Below, in pieces: positions 1-10,001 of a stretch of DNA of 64,000 nt. Made by a program: the position numbers and the translations under genes. The notes beneath the pieces are model-generated. The model searched no databases. It saw nothing but the letters and a program-made list of their open reading frames with translations, and was not told the DNA's origin. Source of the stretch: Bacteroidota bacterium (GTDB lineage Bacteria; Bacteroidota; Bacteroidia; Cytophagales; Cyclobacteriaceae); contig JAFEAL010000010.1 in assembly GCA_018266435.1 (NCBI GenBank), forward strand, positions 81,523 through 145,522, read 5' to 3'. The stretch's first letter is position 1. Every line of letters starts with the position of its first letter.

Positions 1-191
1 GATGTTTCGCCTTTCGTCCATAAGCGTTGTTTGCTTCGGCTGAAAAACGTAACCTTTTTTTCAAACAGTGTTTTTTCTAGCGCTTCTTTATTCATGTATC
101 CAAGCATCAGTACGATGCTGGTTTCGGCATCTTGTACAATGCAGGGGATCAAGCCATTTGATTGGGTGAAATTCAGTTCAGAAATATTCAT
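1..191 (-). CDS. hisI: Phosphoribosyl-AMP cyclohydrolase (HisI/HisIE), N-terminal part, cut by window edge
   Basis: Translating the complement of the first 191 bases from an ATG at 191 gives about 63 residues without a stop, ending at the window edge. The pattern RLWTKGET near the end is the conserved substrate/metal region of phosphoribosyl-AMP cyclohydrolase (family knowledge: R-LW-KGETSG). The enzyme opens the purine ring of PR-AMP in histidine synthesis. It starts one base after the hisF stop, so it is the next gene of the same operon. Whether it is the bifunctional HisIE fusion usual in Bacteroidota cannot be seen because the C-terminus lies outside the window. Confidence 0.85.
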   Translation of the reverse strand, partial: MNISELNFTQSNGLIPCIVQDAETSIVLMLGYMNKEALEKTLFEKKVTFFSRSKQRLWTKGET

Positions 192-192
192 A

Positions 193-948
193 CTACATTC
201 GTATTGAAATGTGATTTTTCTTCAAATATAATTTCAGATCAGGGATTTTAATTTCGCCAAAATGAAAGACCCCTGCTGCCAGTGCAGCGTCAGCCCGACC
301 GAGTGTAAATGCTTCAAAAAAATGAAAAACATGACCGGCTCCACCGGAAGCAATTACCGGTATTTTTAAGAGTTCATTTATTTTTTTTAACGGATCCAGG
401 GCAAAGCCGTTTTTTGTGCCATCGTGATCCATGCTGGTAAATAGTATTTCGCCTGCTCCGCGTTCTTGCCCTTCTTTAGCCCACGAAAATAATTTTTTAT
501 CAGTGGGGAAGGAGCCCCCGTGGGTGTGCACCGCCCATGTGTTGCTCATCTTGCGTGTATCTACGGCCAGCACCACAAACTGAGATCCAAATTCTTTAGC
601 TAACTCATCAATTAAATCAGGATTTTTTACGGCAGAAGAATTGATACTCACTTTGTCAGCGCCTGCTTCCAGTAAGGGAGCAACGTCTTGAACAGAGCCG
701 ATACCTCCACCCACCGTAAACGGTATGTTGATGCGTGAGGCAACTTGCCTTACCAAGTTGGTTATTGTTTTTCTTTTTTCGGTTGTAGCTGAAATATCCA
801 ATAATACCAGTTCGTCAACACCTTGTTCAGCATAAGCGGCAGCCAATTCAACCGGGTCTCCTGCATCGCGTAGTTTAACAAAGTTTACACCCTTTACCGT
901 GCGTCCGTCTTTAATATCGAGGCAGGCAATGATTCGTTTGGTGAGCAT
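193..948 (-). CDS. hisF: Imidazole glycerol phosphate synthase cyclase subunit HisF
   Basis: 251-residue (beta/alpha)8 barrel starting [16 protein letters not shown], the classic HisF N-terminus with the catalytic Asp of CLDI and a second Asp in the LAVDTRK strand; phosphate-binding glycine motifs VGGGI and ASGGAG are present. HisF uses ammonia delivered by HisH to convert PRFAR to IGP and AICAR. I chose the ATG at 948, which overlaps the hisA stop as TGATG, over an in-frame TTG three bases upstream. Tight coupling to hisA and hisI fits the usual Bacteroidota hisHAFIE order. Full length and apparently intact. Confidence 0.97.
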   Translation of the reverse strand: MLTKRIIACLDIKDGRTVKGVNFVKLRDAGDPVELAAAYAEQGVDELVLLDISATTEKRKTITNLVRQVASRINIPFTVGGGIGSVQDVAPLLEAGADKVSINSSAVKNPDLIDELAKEFGSQFVVLAVDTRKMSNTWAVHTHGGSFPTDKKLFSWAKEGQERGAGEILFTSMDHDGTKNGFALDPLKKINELLKIPVIASGGAGHVFHFFEAFTLGRADAALAAGVFHFGEIKIPDLKLYLKKNHISIRM

Positions 949-1661
949 CAATTTTTTTTTAATTCGGCCAGGTTAATTCTTCCTTCATAAATGGCTTTGC
1001 CTATGATCACTCCGTGCAGGTTGAGGAAGTTTAGTGCTTTAATATCGTCAGCAGAAGATACACCCCCGCTGGCATTGATCTTCAGCGATGGAAATCGTTG
1101 CTTTAATTTTTTATACAACCCGATATTGGGTCCTTGCAGCATGCCATCGGATCCGATGTCGGTGCAGGTTAAATATTCCAGCCCCTGATTGATGAACTCA
1201 ATAACCAGGTTGAACAACCGGAAGTTTACCGACTCTTGCCACCCATTAATCATGATGTTTTCATTTTTTACATCTGCACTCAGGATAAAATTATCCGGGC
1301 CGTACTTGTGCAGCCAGCCAATAAATTTCTTAGGTTCCTGAACTGCCAGACTGCCTACATTGATTTGATTGATGCCCAGGTTAAGCAGGTGTTCTACTTC
1401 TTCATCGGTTTTTACACCGCCACCGAAATCAATGGTGAGAACTGTTTTGTCTTGAATTTCTTCAATTACTTTCCAGTTGACTACTTTTCCTTTTTTAGCT
1501 CCGTCAAGGTCAACTAAATGAAGGTACTCCATGCCGACATCCTGAAATTCAAGCGCTACTTCTGCCGGGTTTTTGCGATAAACCTTCATCTGACCAAAAT
1601 CACCTTGGGTAAGCCGCACGCATTTGCCTTCTATAATATCAATGGCGGGTATAATTTTCAC
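948..1661 (-). CDS. hisA: Phosphoribosylformimino-AICAR-phosphate isomerase HisA
   Basis: 237 residues, starting [22 protein letters not shown], the standard HisA start with catalytic Asp in AIDI; the second catalytic Asp lies in [11 protein letters not shown], and phosphate-binding motifs FGGGV and ASGGV are visible. It performs the Amadori rearrangement of ProFAR to PRFAR, the substrate of HisHF. Its start overlaps the hisH stop by 4 bp (ATGA) and its stop overlaps the hisF start, indicating translational coupling in one transcript. The sequence looks complete and ordinary. Confidence 0.97.
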   Translation of the reverse strand: MKIIPAIDIIEGKCVRLTQGDFGQMKVYRKNPAEVALEFQDVGMEYLHLVDLDGAKKGKVVNWKVIEEIQDKTVLTIDFGGGVKTDEEVEHLLNLGINQINVGSLAVQEPKKFIGWLHKYGPDNFILSADVKNENIMINGWQESVNFRLFNLVIEFINQGLEYLTCTDIGSDGMLQGPNIGLYKKLKQRFPSLKINASGGVSSADDIKALNFLNLHGVIIGKAIYEGRINLAELKKN

Positions 1662-2248
1662 TCGATTGAATTTAAAAAATTTCTTAGCACTACTTCCCCC
1701 GCATCAGAGGATTTCTCCGGATGAAACTGTACTGCATAAAAATTATTTCTTCTCATAGCTGCACTGAACGGAACAGTATAGTCTGTAACGGCCGTTGTGT
1801 CTGGATTTACAGGAACATAAAAACTATGAACAAAGTAAACGTATTTTTCATTCAGTGAAGGATCGAGCCAACCACAGATTTTTGTCAGCGAGTTCCAGCC
1901 CATGTGGGGCACTTTTAGTTGATTAACCGGTTCAAATTTTTTAACCGACTGGTTAAATATTCCGAGGCAAGGTGTGTTGTTTTCGTCAGAGTGCCGGCAG
2001 AGCAGTTGCATACCCAGGCAAATGCCAAGCACCGGCTGCTTTAAACTTACTATGAGTTGGTCAAGTTTTTTTTCTTTCAGGTAGCTCATGGTGGTGTTGG
2101 CCTCACCCACGCCCGGAAAGATCACCTTATCGGCATTTTGTATTTCTTCAATGCTATCGGTGATGGTATAGGTTATCCCCAGTCTTTCCAAAGCAAAAGC
2201 TACCGAGCGGATGTTTCCTGCATTGTATTTTATGACAGCTACTTTCAT
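1658..2248 (-). CDS. hisH: Imidazole glycerol phosphate synthase glutaminase subunit HisH
   Basis: 196-residue class I glutamine amidotransferase. The nucleophile elbow GICLGMQLL supplies the Cys, and FHPEKSS supplies the His/Glu of the catalytic triad; the N-terminus VAVIKYNAGNIRSV is typical of HisH. It hydrolyses glutamine and channels ammonia to HisF. It is the first gene of the visible his cluster: the next gene upstream (2417) runs the other way, leaving a 168-bp divergent intergenic region that should hold the his promoter. Confidence 0.96.
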   Translation of the reverse strand: MKVAVIKYNAGNIRSVAFALERLGITYTITDSIEEIQNADKVIFPGVGEANTTMSYLKEKKLDQLIVSLKQPVLGICLGMQLLCRHSDENNTPCLGIFNQSVKKFEPVNQLKVPHMGWNSLTKICGWLDPSLNEKYVYFVHSFYVPVNPDTTAVTDYTVPFSAAMRRNNFYAVQFHPEKSSDAGEVVLRNFLNSIE

Positions 2249-2416
2249 TTATTAAATAGACGTAATGAGCTTGAGTGCACAATATCGGCAGCAAAAATAA
2301 TCTGAACGGATGAATGTTTACAGGTTAAGTTGTTATAACATTGCTCTGCAGGGAGTAGTCAAAACATTTTAGATTATTTTCTTTGCCGACTTTTACATTT
2401 CAATTAATTTGTGGCG

Positions 2417-3472
2417 ATGAAAAATATCAAAGGTCCTGCGGTTTTTCTTGCTCAATTCTTAAGTGATGAACCTCCGTTCAATAACCTAAAATCCATTTGC
2501 CAGTGGGCAAAATCACTCGGGTTTGTTGGTGTGCAGATTCCAACATGGGATATGCGAGCCATTGACTTGAAGAAGGCAGCCGAGAGTAAAGATTATGCCG
2601 ATGAGGTAAGAGATACTGTAGAGTCATGCGGATTGCAGATCACCGAATTATCTACTCATTTGCAAGGACAATTGGTGGCTGTGCACCCGGCTTACGATGT
2701 TATGTTTGATGCCTTTGCGCCTAAAAGTGTGCAAGGCAAGCCCAAAGAGAGAACAGCCTGGGCCGTTGACCAGTTGAAGCTTGCGGCTAAAGCAAGCAAA
2801 AATTTAGGAGTTAATGCACACGCTACTTTTTCAGGGGCATTGATGTGGCACACCGTTTACCCGTGGCCGCAGCGGCCTGCCGGTTTGGTAGAAGATGGAT
2901 TTAAAGAACTGGCCAAACGCTGGCTCCCTATTTTAAATACTTTTGACAAGGTGGGGGTAGATGTTTGCTATGAAATCCACCCGGGAGAAGATTTGCACGA
3001 TGGCATTACCTTCGAACGTTTTTGGGAAGCCACCGGAAAACATTTGAGAGCAAATATTTTATATGACCCAAGCCATTTTGTTTTACAACAACTAGATTAT
3101 CTTCAGTACATCGATTTCTATCATTCGTTCATCAAAATGTTTCATGTAAAAGATGCCGAGTTCAATTCAACGGGAAAGAGCGGTGTATACGGTGGCTATC
3201 AGGATTGGATCAACCGGCCTGGACGATTCCGCTCCATTGGTGACGGTCAAGTAGATTTTAGATCTATCTTTTCAAAACTTGCGCAATATAACTACGATGG
3301 ATGGGCTGTGCTGGAGTGGGAGTGTTGTATTAAACATCCAGAACAAGGCGCGAAAGAAGGAGCTGAACGCATTCGTGAGTACCTGATCCGTGTAACTGAA
3401 AAGGCATTTGATGATTTTGCTTCAGCCGGAAAGAAACCTAAGCTTAATAAAAGTATTTTAGGAATCAATTAA
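2417..3472 (+). CDS. Sugar phosphate isomerase/epimerase family protein (xylose isomerase-like TIM barrel)
   Basis: 351 residues from the ATG at 2417 (a GTG six bases upstream is an alternative start). The protein shows the AP-endonuclease-2/xylose-isomerase-like barrel: FVGVQIPTWD near the N-terminus, the metal-ligand strand CYEIHPGED, then YDPSHFVLQ, FHVKDAEF and the final WAVLEWEC with a metal-binding Glu. Such proteins isomerise or epimerise sugars or inositols with a divalent metal; the substrate cannot be told from sequence. It is probably cytoplasmic since no signal peptide is seen. The next gene encodes a cytochrome c lipoprotein 35 bp downstream, so they may be co-transcribed. Confidence 0.85.
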   Translation: MKNIKGPAVFLAQFLSDEPPFNNLKSICQWAKSLGFVGVQIPTWDMRAIDLKKAAESKDYADEVRDTVESCGLQITELSTHLQGQLVAVHPAYDVMFDAFAPKSVQGKPKERTAWAVDQLKLAAKASKNLGVNAHATFSGALMWHTVYPWPQRPAGLVEDGFKELAKRWLPILNTFDKVGVDVCYEIHPGEDLHDGITFERFWEATGKHLRANILYDPSHFVLQQLDYLQYIDFYHSFIKMFHVKDAEFNSTGKSGVYGGYQDWINRPGRFRSIGDGQVDFRSIFSKLAQYNYDGWAVLEWECCIKHPEQGAKEGAERIREYLIRVTEKAFDDFASAGKKPKLNKSILGIN

Positions 3473-3507
3473 CTTTTATATTATCAACCATTAACCAATT
3501 AACTACT

Positions 3508-3921
3508 ATGAAAAAGATTTATTCCATTATCTCTATTATTTCAATTGTTTGTTTTGTGATTTCATGTGGATCGAAAAAAGAAAGTACAGAAGCAGCTAAA
3601 GAAGACTATGGCACACCACAAGAAGAGACTACAGCAACAAAATCTGACCCAATAGCCCAGGGAGAAATGCTGGTGAAAGCCAACGATTGCAAAACTTGTC
3701 ATGATGCCAACAAAAAAATAATTGGCCCCAGCCACACTGATGTAGCTAAGAAATATGAATTTAATGATGCCAATGTAAAGATGCTTGCTGAAAAGATCAT
3801 TAAAGGCGGATCGGGCGTTTGGGGCCAAGTGGCTATGTCGCCCCATCCAAACGTTTCAGAATCAGATGCTGAACTGATGGCAAAGTATGTGTTGTCGTTA
3901 GACGGGGAGAAGGAACATTGA
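3508..3921 (+). CDS. Cytochrome c lipoprotein, single heme
   Basis: 137 residues. A lipoprotein signal peptide ends in the lipobox VISC-G (Cys20). A Thr/Glu/Lys-rich linker leads to a class I cytochrome c domain with heme motif CKTCH (residues 61-65) and a likely axial Met at 110 in QVAMSPHP. The ISESDAELMAKYVLSL-type C-terminal helix is the usual cytochrome c ending. It likely carries electrons in the periplasm, membrane-tethered. Similar small cytochromes are common partners of dehydrogenases in Bacteroidota, but the donor is unknown here. A strong terminator follows at 3941-3986. Confidence 0.92.
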   Translation: MKKIYSIISIISIVCFVISCGSKKESTEAAKEDYGTPQEETTATKSDPIAQGEMLVKANDCKTCHDANKKIIGPSHTDVAKKYEFNDANVKMLAEKIIKGGSGVWGQVAMSPHPNVSESDAELMAKYVLSLDGEKEH

Positions 3922-3940
3922 TGAGAATAATTCACCACTG

Positions 3941-3986
3941 AGAAAGTGACACCAAGAATATATTTTTTGATGCCACTTTCTTTTTT
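3941..3986 (+). terminator. Rho-independent terminator after the cytochrome c gene
   Basis: AGAAAGTGACA at 3941-3951 pairs with TGCCACTTTCT at 3971-3981 (one mismatch) around a 19-base loop, followed by a run of T to 3986. It lies 20 bp after the cytochrome stop on the same strand. Confidence 0.8.
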
Positions 3987-4076
3987 ATGGAAGTGAATGA
4001 GTTGAGTTTTCTAAAAATAGATTTAGGGGGTTCGTCAATTATCGTTAGCTTAGCGACTTGCGCAATTTTTTAAAGC

Positions 4077-7000
4077 ATGAGTGAAGAACTTCTAAAGGCG
4101 ATTATTCAGTTTTTTGCTATCGTTGCCAAAGAGCGTATAACGGAAGACGAACGTACAATTATTAAAGAATTTTTAAGTCTTCACCTAAACCAGGACAGGG
4201 TTCGTTATTATCTTTCGCTATTTGATGAGTTTTGCAAAAAAAATAACCGCGCTCACACACAAGTAGAGAACGTTGATCAGGAAACACAAGAATTTGTAGA
4301 TGACTGGGCACAAATTATTCAAATTGCCCGCAAAGTAAATCAGGCGCTTACTACCCAGCAAAAAGCCGTTCTTGTCATTAAGGTGATTGAACTGGTTTTT
4401 GCCGGCAATGAACTTTCTGAGAGACAAAGCAATTTAATTTTTTATATCGGTGAAGCATTAAAAATCCCCGCTAAAGATATTAAGACCATGCGTGCCTTTG
4501 TATTGGGGCACGATGTGGAAGAGTTTGAGTCAAAAAATATATTAATCATAGACGAGAGTGAATCAGTTGGTAATAGACATGAAGGCCCGCACCTAACAGC
4601 TAAAAATATTTCGGGCATGATCGCCATCTTGCGATTGCCCAACATTGAGACCTATTTCATTAAGTATTTAGGGATTACACCTCTTTACCTGAATAGCCTT
4701 CCGTTAAAATCACGTAAAGTAGATGTGCTCCCCACAGGAAGTACCCTGCGCGGATCTAAAATTGAGCCAATTTATTACAGCGATATTGTTGGCAAATTCT
4801 TATCACAGGAGAACCGGGTAAAAGTAAGTTTTATTGCTGACCACATTTTTTATCATTTTAAAAGTGGCCGGGCAGGTTTGCAAAATGTGAGCATTGCCGA
4901 GAACGGAGGAAAGCTGATTGGAATCATGGGAGGAAGCGGCTCAGGAAAATCAACTTTGCTCAATGTGTTAAATGGAACGGAGAAGCCATCCAGTGGCCAG
5001 GTACTGATCAACGGGATAAATGTGCACGAGCAGCCACATCTTGTAGAAGGTGTAATTGGTTACATTCCGCAAGATGATTTGCTCATGGAAGACCTGAGCG
5101 TGTACGAAAACCTATACTACGCAGCACAGCTTTGCTTTGCCCATTACACCACCCACCAGATCATTGAGAAGGTGGATAACTTACTTTCTAATTTAAACCT
5201 GACAGATATCAAAGATTTGAAAGTAGGATCTGCCTTGCAAAAAATTATCAGCGGTGGGCAACGAAAAAGATTAAACATTGGGTTGGAGCTTCTTCGCGAG
5301 CCAACGATACTTTTTGTGGATGAACCGACATCGGGGCTGTCATCGCGCGATTCTGAAAATATCATGGATTTACTGAAGGAATTGACGCTACGCGGTAAAA
5401 TGATATTTGTTGTGATACACCAACCATCGTCTGATATCTTTAAAATGTTTGATTCGTTACTCATTTTTGATTTGGGTGGGTTTCAGATTTATTATGGCAA
5501 CCCCGTAGAGTCGGTTAATTATTTTCAGGATATCATCAATGCGGCTAACCGTTCACCCGGGGCATGCCCCGAGTGCGGCAATATCAACCCTGAACAAGTA
5601 TTCAATATCATTGAAACACGAGTGGTAAACGAATACGGGCACCTTACCCGAACCAGAAAAGTTTCGCCCGGGCAATGGTATCAATATTTTAAGAAGAAGA
5701 TAAAGATACCCAAGATTGAAGAGTACAACGAATCGCTACCGGCTGTGCAGCAAATTCCGCAGTGGTTTCAGCAACTTCGTACATTTGTTGTTCGTGATAT
5801 CAAATCTAAATTAGCTAACCGCCAATACGTTACCATCAATTTATTATTGGCACCTCTGCTAGCTCTTTTTATCGGCTACTTCGTTGAGTATTTTGATTAC
5901 GTTGGCATTGATCATCCGCATTATTCATTCTATGACAATGCCAATATTCCTGTGTATTTTTTCATGAGTATTGTTGTGGCTCTTTTTGTTGGACTGATTG
6001 TGAGTGCTGAAGAAATTTTTCGCGATCGTAAAATTTTAAAACGCGAACGCTTTCTGCACCTAAGTCGCAGCAGTTACTTTGTTTCAAAACTCGTGATCTT
6101 GTTTTCTATTTCAGCTATTCAAACAGTAACCTTTGTACTTGTAGGTAATGCGCTGCTCGAAATACCGCTGACAGAAATGCGCTATTGGCTTATTTTATTC
6201 TCATGTTCGTGCTTCGCCAATGTGCTGGGACTTAACATATCTTCTGCTTTTGATTCGGCTGTAACCATCTATGTTTTGATTCCGATTTTGATCATTCCAC
6301 AACTCCTGCTGAGCGGAGTTGTGATCAGTTTCGATAAATTCAATCCTAAAGTAGGTTCACCTAACGGTATTCCGATTTTGGGCGAATTGATGACTTCGCG
6401 TTGGGCCTTTGAGGCTTACATGGTTACTCAATTCAAAGATAATCCTCTTGAAAAAATATTTTACCCGATTGATCAGAAGCGTGCCAATGCCGAATACAAA
6501 CGAGGCTATTACCTGCCCGAACTGGAATCTCGCTTAGCGTATGTAGTGAATCACCCGATGGACTGGAGAAATTCATCAGACAATAGCAAAGTCAATAAGT
6601 CACTCAATTTACTTCGCAATGAATTGACTTTTGAGTCAGGCTTTGTCGGAAAAGGAATTCCTGAAATTAATAACCTGTCTGTCGGTAAATTTGATTCGGC
6701 CACGTATTTGAAAGTCAGTGAGTATTTAAGGACATTGAAAAGTTATTACTCCATCCGAATTCGGGATGCCGTGGCCGGCAAAGAAAAAATGATGGCACAG
6801 TTTACCAATGACGAAGCCAAAAAAGTAGCTTTTGAAAAGCTGAAGTTAAAATACCAAAACGCAGCCGTTACAAAAATGGTAGAGAATACCGAAAGCTCAA
6901 TGCGTGTAGTGGAGTGGGATGGAGAGCTGATTCAAAAAATCTATCCAATCTATTTTAACGAACACAGACCCGAACACTTCTTCGATTTTCGTGATAATTT

Positions 7001-7172
7001 TTACATTCCCACCAAATATTTTGCCGGTCAAAAGTTTGATACGCTATATTTCAATCTGACTGTTATTTGGGTGATGGTTATTATTCTTTATGCCACCTTG
7101 TACTTTGAATTGCTGAAGAAGGCCGTGCACGGATTTAATATGAGAAGGAGGTATGGCAAAAAATCACTTTAA
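4077..7172 (+). CDS. ABCG-type ABC transporter fused to an N-terminal TerB-like helical domain
   Basis: 1031 residues. Residues 1-150 form a helical region resembling the TerB tellurite-resistance fold (LLKAIIQFFAIVAKERITEDER). Residues about 250-500 are an ABC ATPase: Walker A GGSGSGKST (about 284), signature SGGQRKR (about 391), Walker B TILFVDEPTSG (about 411). A Cys-containing turn CPECGN follows. Residues about 580-770 hold several membrane spans of ABC-2 type, then a long soluble loop and one last span near the C-terminus. ATPase and permease on one chain in this order resemble eukaryotic-type ABCG/White half-transporters. The substrate is unknown. Bacteroidota often carry this architecture; I cannot name a characterised member. 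Confidence 0.85.
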   Translation: MSEELLKAIIQFFAIVAKERITEDERTIIKEFLSLHLNQDRVRYYLSLFDEFCKKNNRAHTQVENVDQETQEFVDDWAQIIQIARKVNQALTTQQKAVLVIKVIELVFAGNELSERQSNLIFYIGEALKIPAKDIKTMRAFVLGHDVEEFESKNILIIDESESVGNRHEGPHLTAKNISGMIAILRLPNIETYFIKYLGITPLYLNSLPLKSRKVDVLPTGSTLRGSKIEPIYYSDIVGKFLSQENRVKVSFIADHIFYHFKSGRAGLQNVSIAENGGKLIGIMGGSGSGKSTLLNVLNGTEKPSSGQVLINGINVHEQPHLVEGVIGYIPQDDLLMEDLSVYENLYYAAQLCFAHYTTHQIIEKVDNLLSNLNLTDIKDLKVGSALQKIISGGQRKRLNIGLELLREPTILFVDEPTSGLSSRDSENIMDLLKELTLRGKMIFVVIHQPSSDIFKMFDSLLIFDLGGFQIYYGNPVESVNYFQDIINAANRSPGACPECGNINPEQVFNIIETRVVNEYGHLTRTRKVSPGQWYQYFKKKIKIPKIEEYNESLPAVQQIPQWFQQLRTFVVRDIKSKLANRQYVTINLLLAPLLALFIGYFVEYFDYVGIDHPHYSFYDNANIPVYFFMSIVVALFVGLIVSAEEIFRDRKILKRERFLHLSRSSYFVSKLVILFSISAIQTVTFVLVGNALLEIPLTEMRYWLILFSCSCFANVLGLNISSAFDSAVTIYVLIPILIIPQLLLSGVVISFDKFNPKVGSPNGIPILGELMTSRWAFEAYMVTQFKDNPLEKIFYPIDQKRANAEYKRGYYLPELESRLAYVVNHPMDWRNSSDNSKVNKSLNLLRNELTFESGFVGKGIPEINNLSVGKFDSATYLKVSEYLRTLKSYYSIRIRDAVAGKEKMMAQFTNDEAKKVAFEKLKLKYQNAAVTKMVENTESSMRVVEWDGELIQKIYPIYFNEHRPEHFFDFRDNFYIPTKYFAGQKFDTLYFNLTVIWVMVIILYATLYFELLKKAVHGFNMRRRYGKKSL

Positions 7173-7257
7173 ACACAGATTATATTTTTTTATCAGCCAA
7201 TAATAACAATGGTAAAAAGTTATATACTAAATTATTTACTACACAATATTAACTGCC

Positions 7258-8595
7258 ATGAGGTCGCTATTATTTACAATTTTTGTTTTGCTTTTATTGG
7301 TATCTTGTAAGGAGCATGAGGTAAGCCCCACCAAGCCCATCTCTCCTTCAACCCCGGTACAACTACCCATAAACTTATCAGGCTATACCGACAAAACAAG
7401 TTACTATCCTGGGGAAACAGTTGAGCTATACCTTTCTGCAGATAATAAAGCAGATAATTGTCTTATACGAATATATAACATAAACCATGATTCGGTTTCT
7501 TATTTTAATACAGCTATAAAACCCCAGCCTATTCTAAACAATGACCCTTGGATGAATGGTTTTGGTTATGCTCTTACTACCACATTTACCATACCCATTA
7601 CTTTTCAGAGCGGTGTGTACCTGATTGAAAATAAGTTTTTGTTGATTGTTAAATCATTGCATCGGCCACAGATAGTAATCGTTTTTCCTTTAAATACAGA
7701 AAATGCATACTGTCAATCAGGAGGTAAGAGTTTGTACCGACCGGTAGGAAACAAAGCACAGATTATTTCATTTTTAAGGCCGATCCCCTTCCCCCATGAG
7801 AATAAAAATTTGAATTTTCTTGAGAAGGGTTTGCAATTCTTCCATTCACAAAAGGACCTTAACTCAGGCTACATCACAGATATAGATTTGGATGACGAAC
7901 ATGCCCTTGACGGAGCAAAATTGTTAATTATTCCCGGGCATAGCGAGTACTGGACCTTGCGTGCCAGGAGAAACTTTGACCGATATATTAATAAGGGGAA
8001 CAATGCCCTGATACTATCTGGAAACACTATGTGGTGGCAAGTGAGGTATTCGAGCGACCAAAAACAGTTGATTTGTTATAAAGACATTAGCGACCCCATT
8101 TCAGACCCACTTCAAAAAACCATAAACTGGGTTGACCCGTCTCTTAACTATCCAACCATTTCAAGCATCGGTGCCGATTATGTTCATGGTGGGCATGGAA
8201 ATATTGGATGGGGCGGGTATAAAGTTATCACTCCTATGTCGCCTTTATTAAGTGGAACCGGACTTAGACAGGATGATATACTCCACATCCCAACTATTGA
8301 GTATGATGGGATTGCTATCCTCGGTTATCAAAATGGATATCCTATACCTGATAAAAAGGATTTTTACAAATTAGAAGTAATAGGATTTGATGAAACAAAC
8401 TATTCAGGCATGGCCAATGTAGCTGCTTTTTATGCTCTACAGAAAAAAATAAACTCAGGAATAATTGTAAATATGGGAACTACCGATTGGTGCTCAAGAC
8501 ATGGGGTGGGCGGCACAGACAAAGACAAAGTTCAACGAATTACTCGTAATGCGATTGGCTTGTTGATTAATAGTGGTAATGTATTTACTAAATAG
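7258..8595 (+). CDS. Lipoprotein with N,N-dimethylformamidase large-subunit-like domain
   Basis: 445 residues. Lipobox LLLVSC-K puts the mature Cys near residue 17. A beta-rich region (residues about 45-130: SGYTDKTSYYPGETVELYLSA) looks like an Ig-like domain. The C-terminal two thirds carry the pattern LLIIPGHSEYWTLRARRNFDRYI and ILSGNTMWWQVRY, which I recognise from the C-terminal domain of the N,N-dimethylformamidase beta subunit; the tail VNMGTTDWC fits too. The fold is amidohydrolase/amidotransferase-like. Surface-attached hydrolysis of a small amide or glycan is possible but not shown; the small subunit partner is absent nearby. Confidence 0.65.
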   Translation: MRSLLFTIFVLLLLVSCKEHEVSPTKPISPSTPVQLPINLSGYTDKTSYYPGETVELYLSADNKADNCLIRIYNINHDSVSYFNTAIKPQPILNNDPWMNGFGYALTTTFTIPITFQSGVYLIENKFLLIVKSLHRPQIVIVFPLNTENAYCQSGGKSLYRPVGNKAQIISFLRPIPFPHENKNLNFLEKGLQFFHSQKDLNSGYITDIDLDDEHALDGAKLLIIPGHSEYWTLRARRNFDRYINKGNNALILSGNTMWWQVRYSSDQKQLICYKDISDPISDPLQKTINWVDPSLNYPTISSIGADYVHGGHGNIGWGGYKVITPMSPLLSGTGLRQDDILHIPTIEYDGIAILGYQNGYPIPDKKDFYKLEVIGFDETNYSGMANVAAFYALQKKINSGIIVNMGTTDWCSRHGVGGTDKDKVQRITRNAIGLLINSGNVFTK

Positions 8596-8757
8596 AATTT
8601 TGCTTAATATCACTACACACTCCAGTTCACGGAAATACTTCAAGAGCTTCTTAAAATCATAGACTGGCTCAGTTAGATAAGAAAATATAAATTCCAACTG
8701 ATGTTTTGAAATACCGTGTTACATTTGCCTTAAATTCATTTCTAAAAAATAGTTTAT

Positions 8758-9990
8758 TTGACTTTCCAAGATTTTCATTTTAATCATAAACTGCAAGATG
8801 GGCTGAATGCCATGGGTTATAAAAACCCCACACCCATTCAAGAGCAGGCCATTCCATTGATCCTAGCAAAACGCGATTTAATTGCCTGCGCACAAACAGG
8901 TACAGGGAAAACTGCGGCTTACTTACTTCCTATTTTAAATAATATCATCCATTCAGATCATCGTCATCTGAATACACTAATCATCGCCCCCACTCGAGAG
9001 CTTGTGCAGCAAATTGATCAACAAGTTGAAGGCTTTGCCTACTTTACGGGTGTGAGTTCTATTCCAATTTATGGCGGGGGAGACGGAGCCGTATGGGATC
9101 AGCAAAAAAAGGCGCTTGAGGCCGGAGTTGATTTGATGATAGCCACACCGGGCCGGTTAATTGCTCAGCTGGCATCGGGAGTGATTGACCTGAAACATGT
9201 TCAACATCTGGTGCTTGATGAGGCTGACCGCATGCTCGATATGGGCTTTCATGATGATATCATCCGCATTATCAAATACCTGCCACCCTCCAGACAGACT
9301 TTATTGTTCTCAGCCACGATGCCTCAGCGCATCAGAACTTTGGCCAATAGAATTTTGAGAGAACCCGTTGAAGTAACGATTGCCATTTCAAGACCCGCGG
9401 ATGGCATTGTTCAGGAAGCATATTTGGTAAACGATGATCAAAAAGAAAAACTGATCACACACCTATTGAAGGGTTCAAACTTTTCGAGCGCACTTATTTT
9501 TGCATCAACAAAAGAAAAAGTTAAGCATCTTGGTCGTTTATTGCCTAAACTCGGACTTCCTTCTAAAGCCATTCATTCTGATTTAGAACAAAGTGAGCGC
9601 GAAGAAATTTTACGAGAATTTAAAAATAAACAACTGAATCTTTTGATAGGCACAGACGTACTTTCGCGAGGCATAGATGTAGAGGGAATTGAATTGGTTC
9701 TGAACTACGATGTGCCACCCGATCCTGAAGATTACATTCACCGCATCGGGCGCACGGCCCGGGCGGCCAGCACCGGTCATGCAATCACATTTATCAACCA
9801 GTTTGACCAGCGTAGGTTTGGGCAGATCGAAAGTTTAATTGGTTGTGAAATTTCAAAAGCTAATTTACCTGAGGGTTTTCAATCTTCGTTTGTGTACAAC
9901 CCGTATAGCAAGCAACGGCCGGATAAACCGCGCAATACCCATGCGCGTAACTCAAATTCTAATAAAAGATTTTTTAAAAAAAGAAGCTAA
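8758..9990 (+). CDS. rhlE: DEAD-box RNA helicase, RhlE type
   Basis: 410 residues with all DEAD-box motifs: Q motif PTPIQEQAIP, motif I AQTGTGKT, PTRELVQQ, TPGR, DEAD in VLDEADRMLDMGFHDD, SAT, then the C-terminal domain with STKEKVKHLG, GTDVLSRGIDV and HRIGRTARA. A basic Asn/Arg/Lys tail completes it. The natural start is a TTG at 8758: it places MTFQDFHFN at the position where RhlE proteins begin, and no ATG fits. Role: RNA remodelling in ribosome assembly or decay, often cold-induced. It converges with the minus-strand gene that ends at 10002. Confidence 0.93.
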   Translation: MTFQDFHFNHKLQDGLNAMGYKNPTPIQEQAIPLILAKRDLIACAQTGTGKTAAYLLPILNNIIHSDHRHLNTLIIAPTRELVQQIDQQVEGFAYFTGVSSIPIYGGGDGAVWDQQKKALEAGVDLMIATPGRLIAQLASGVIDLKHVQHLVLDEADRMLDMGFHDDIIRIIKYLPPSRQTLLFSATMPQRIRTLANRILREPVEVTIAISRPADGIVQEAYLVNDDQKEKLITHLLKGSNFSSALIFASTKEKVKHLGRLLPKLGLPSKAIHSDLEQSEREEILREFKNKQLNLLIGTDVLSRGIDVEGIELVLNYDVPPDPEDYIHRIGRTARAASTGHAITFINQFDQRRFGQIESLIGCEISKANLPEGFQSSFVYNPYSKQRPDKPRNTHARNSNSNKRFFKKRS

Positions 9991-10001
9991 CGCAACACTT
10001 C

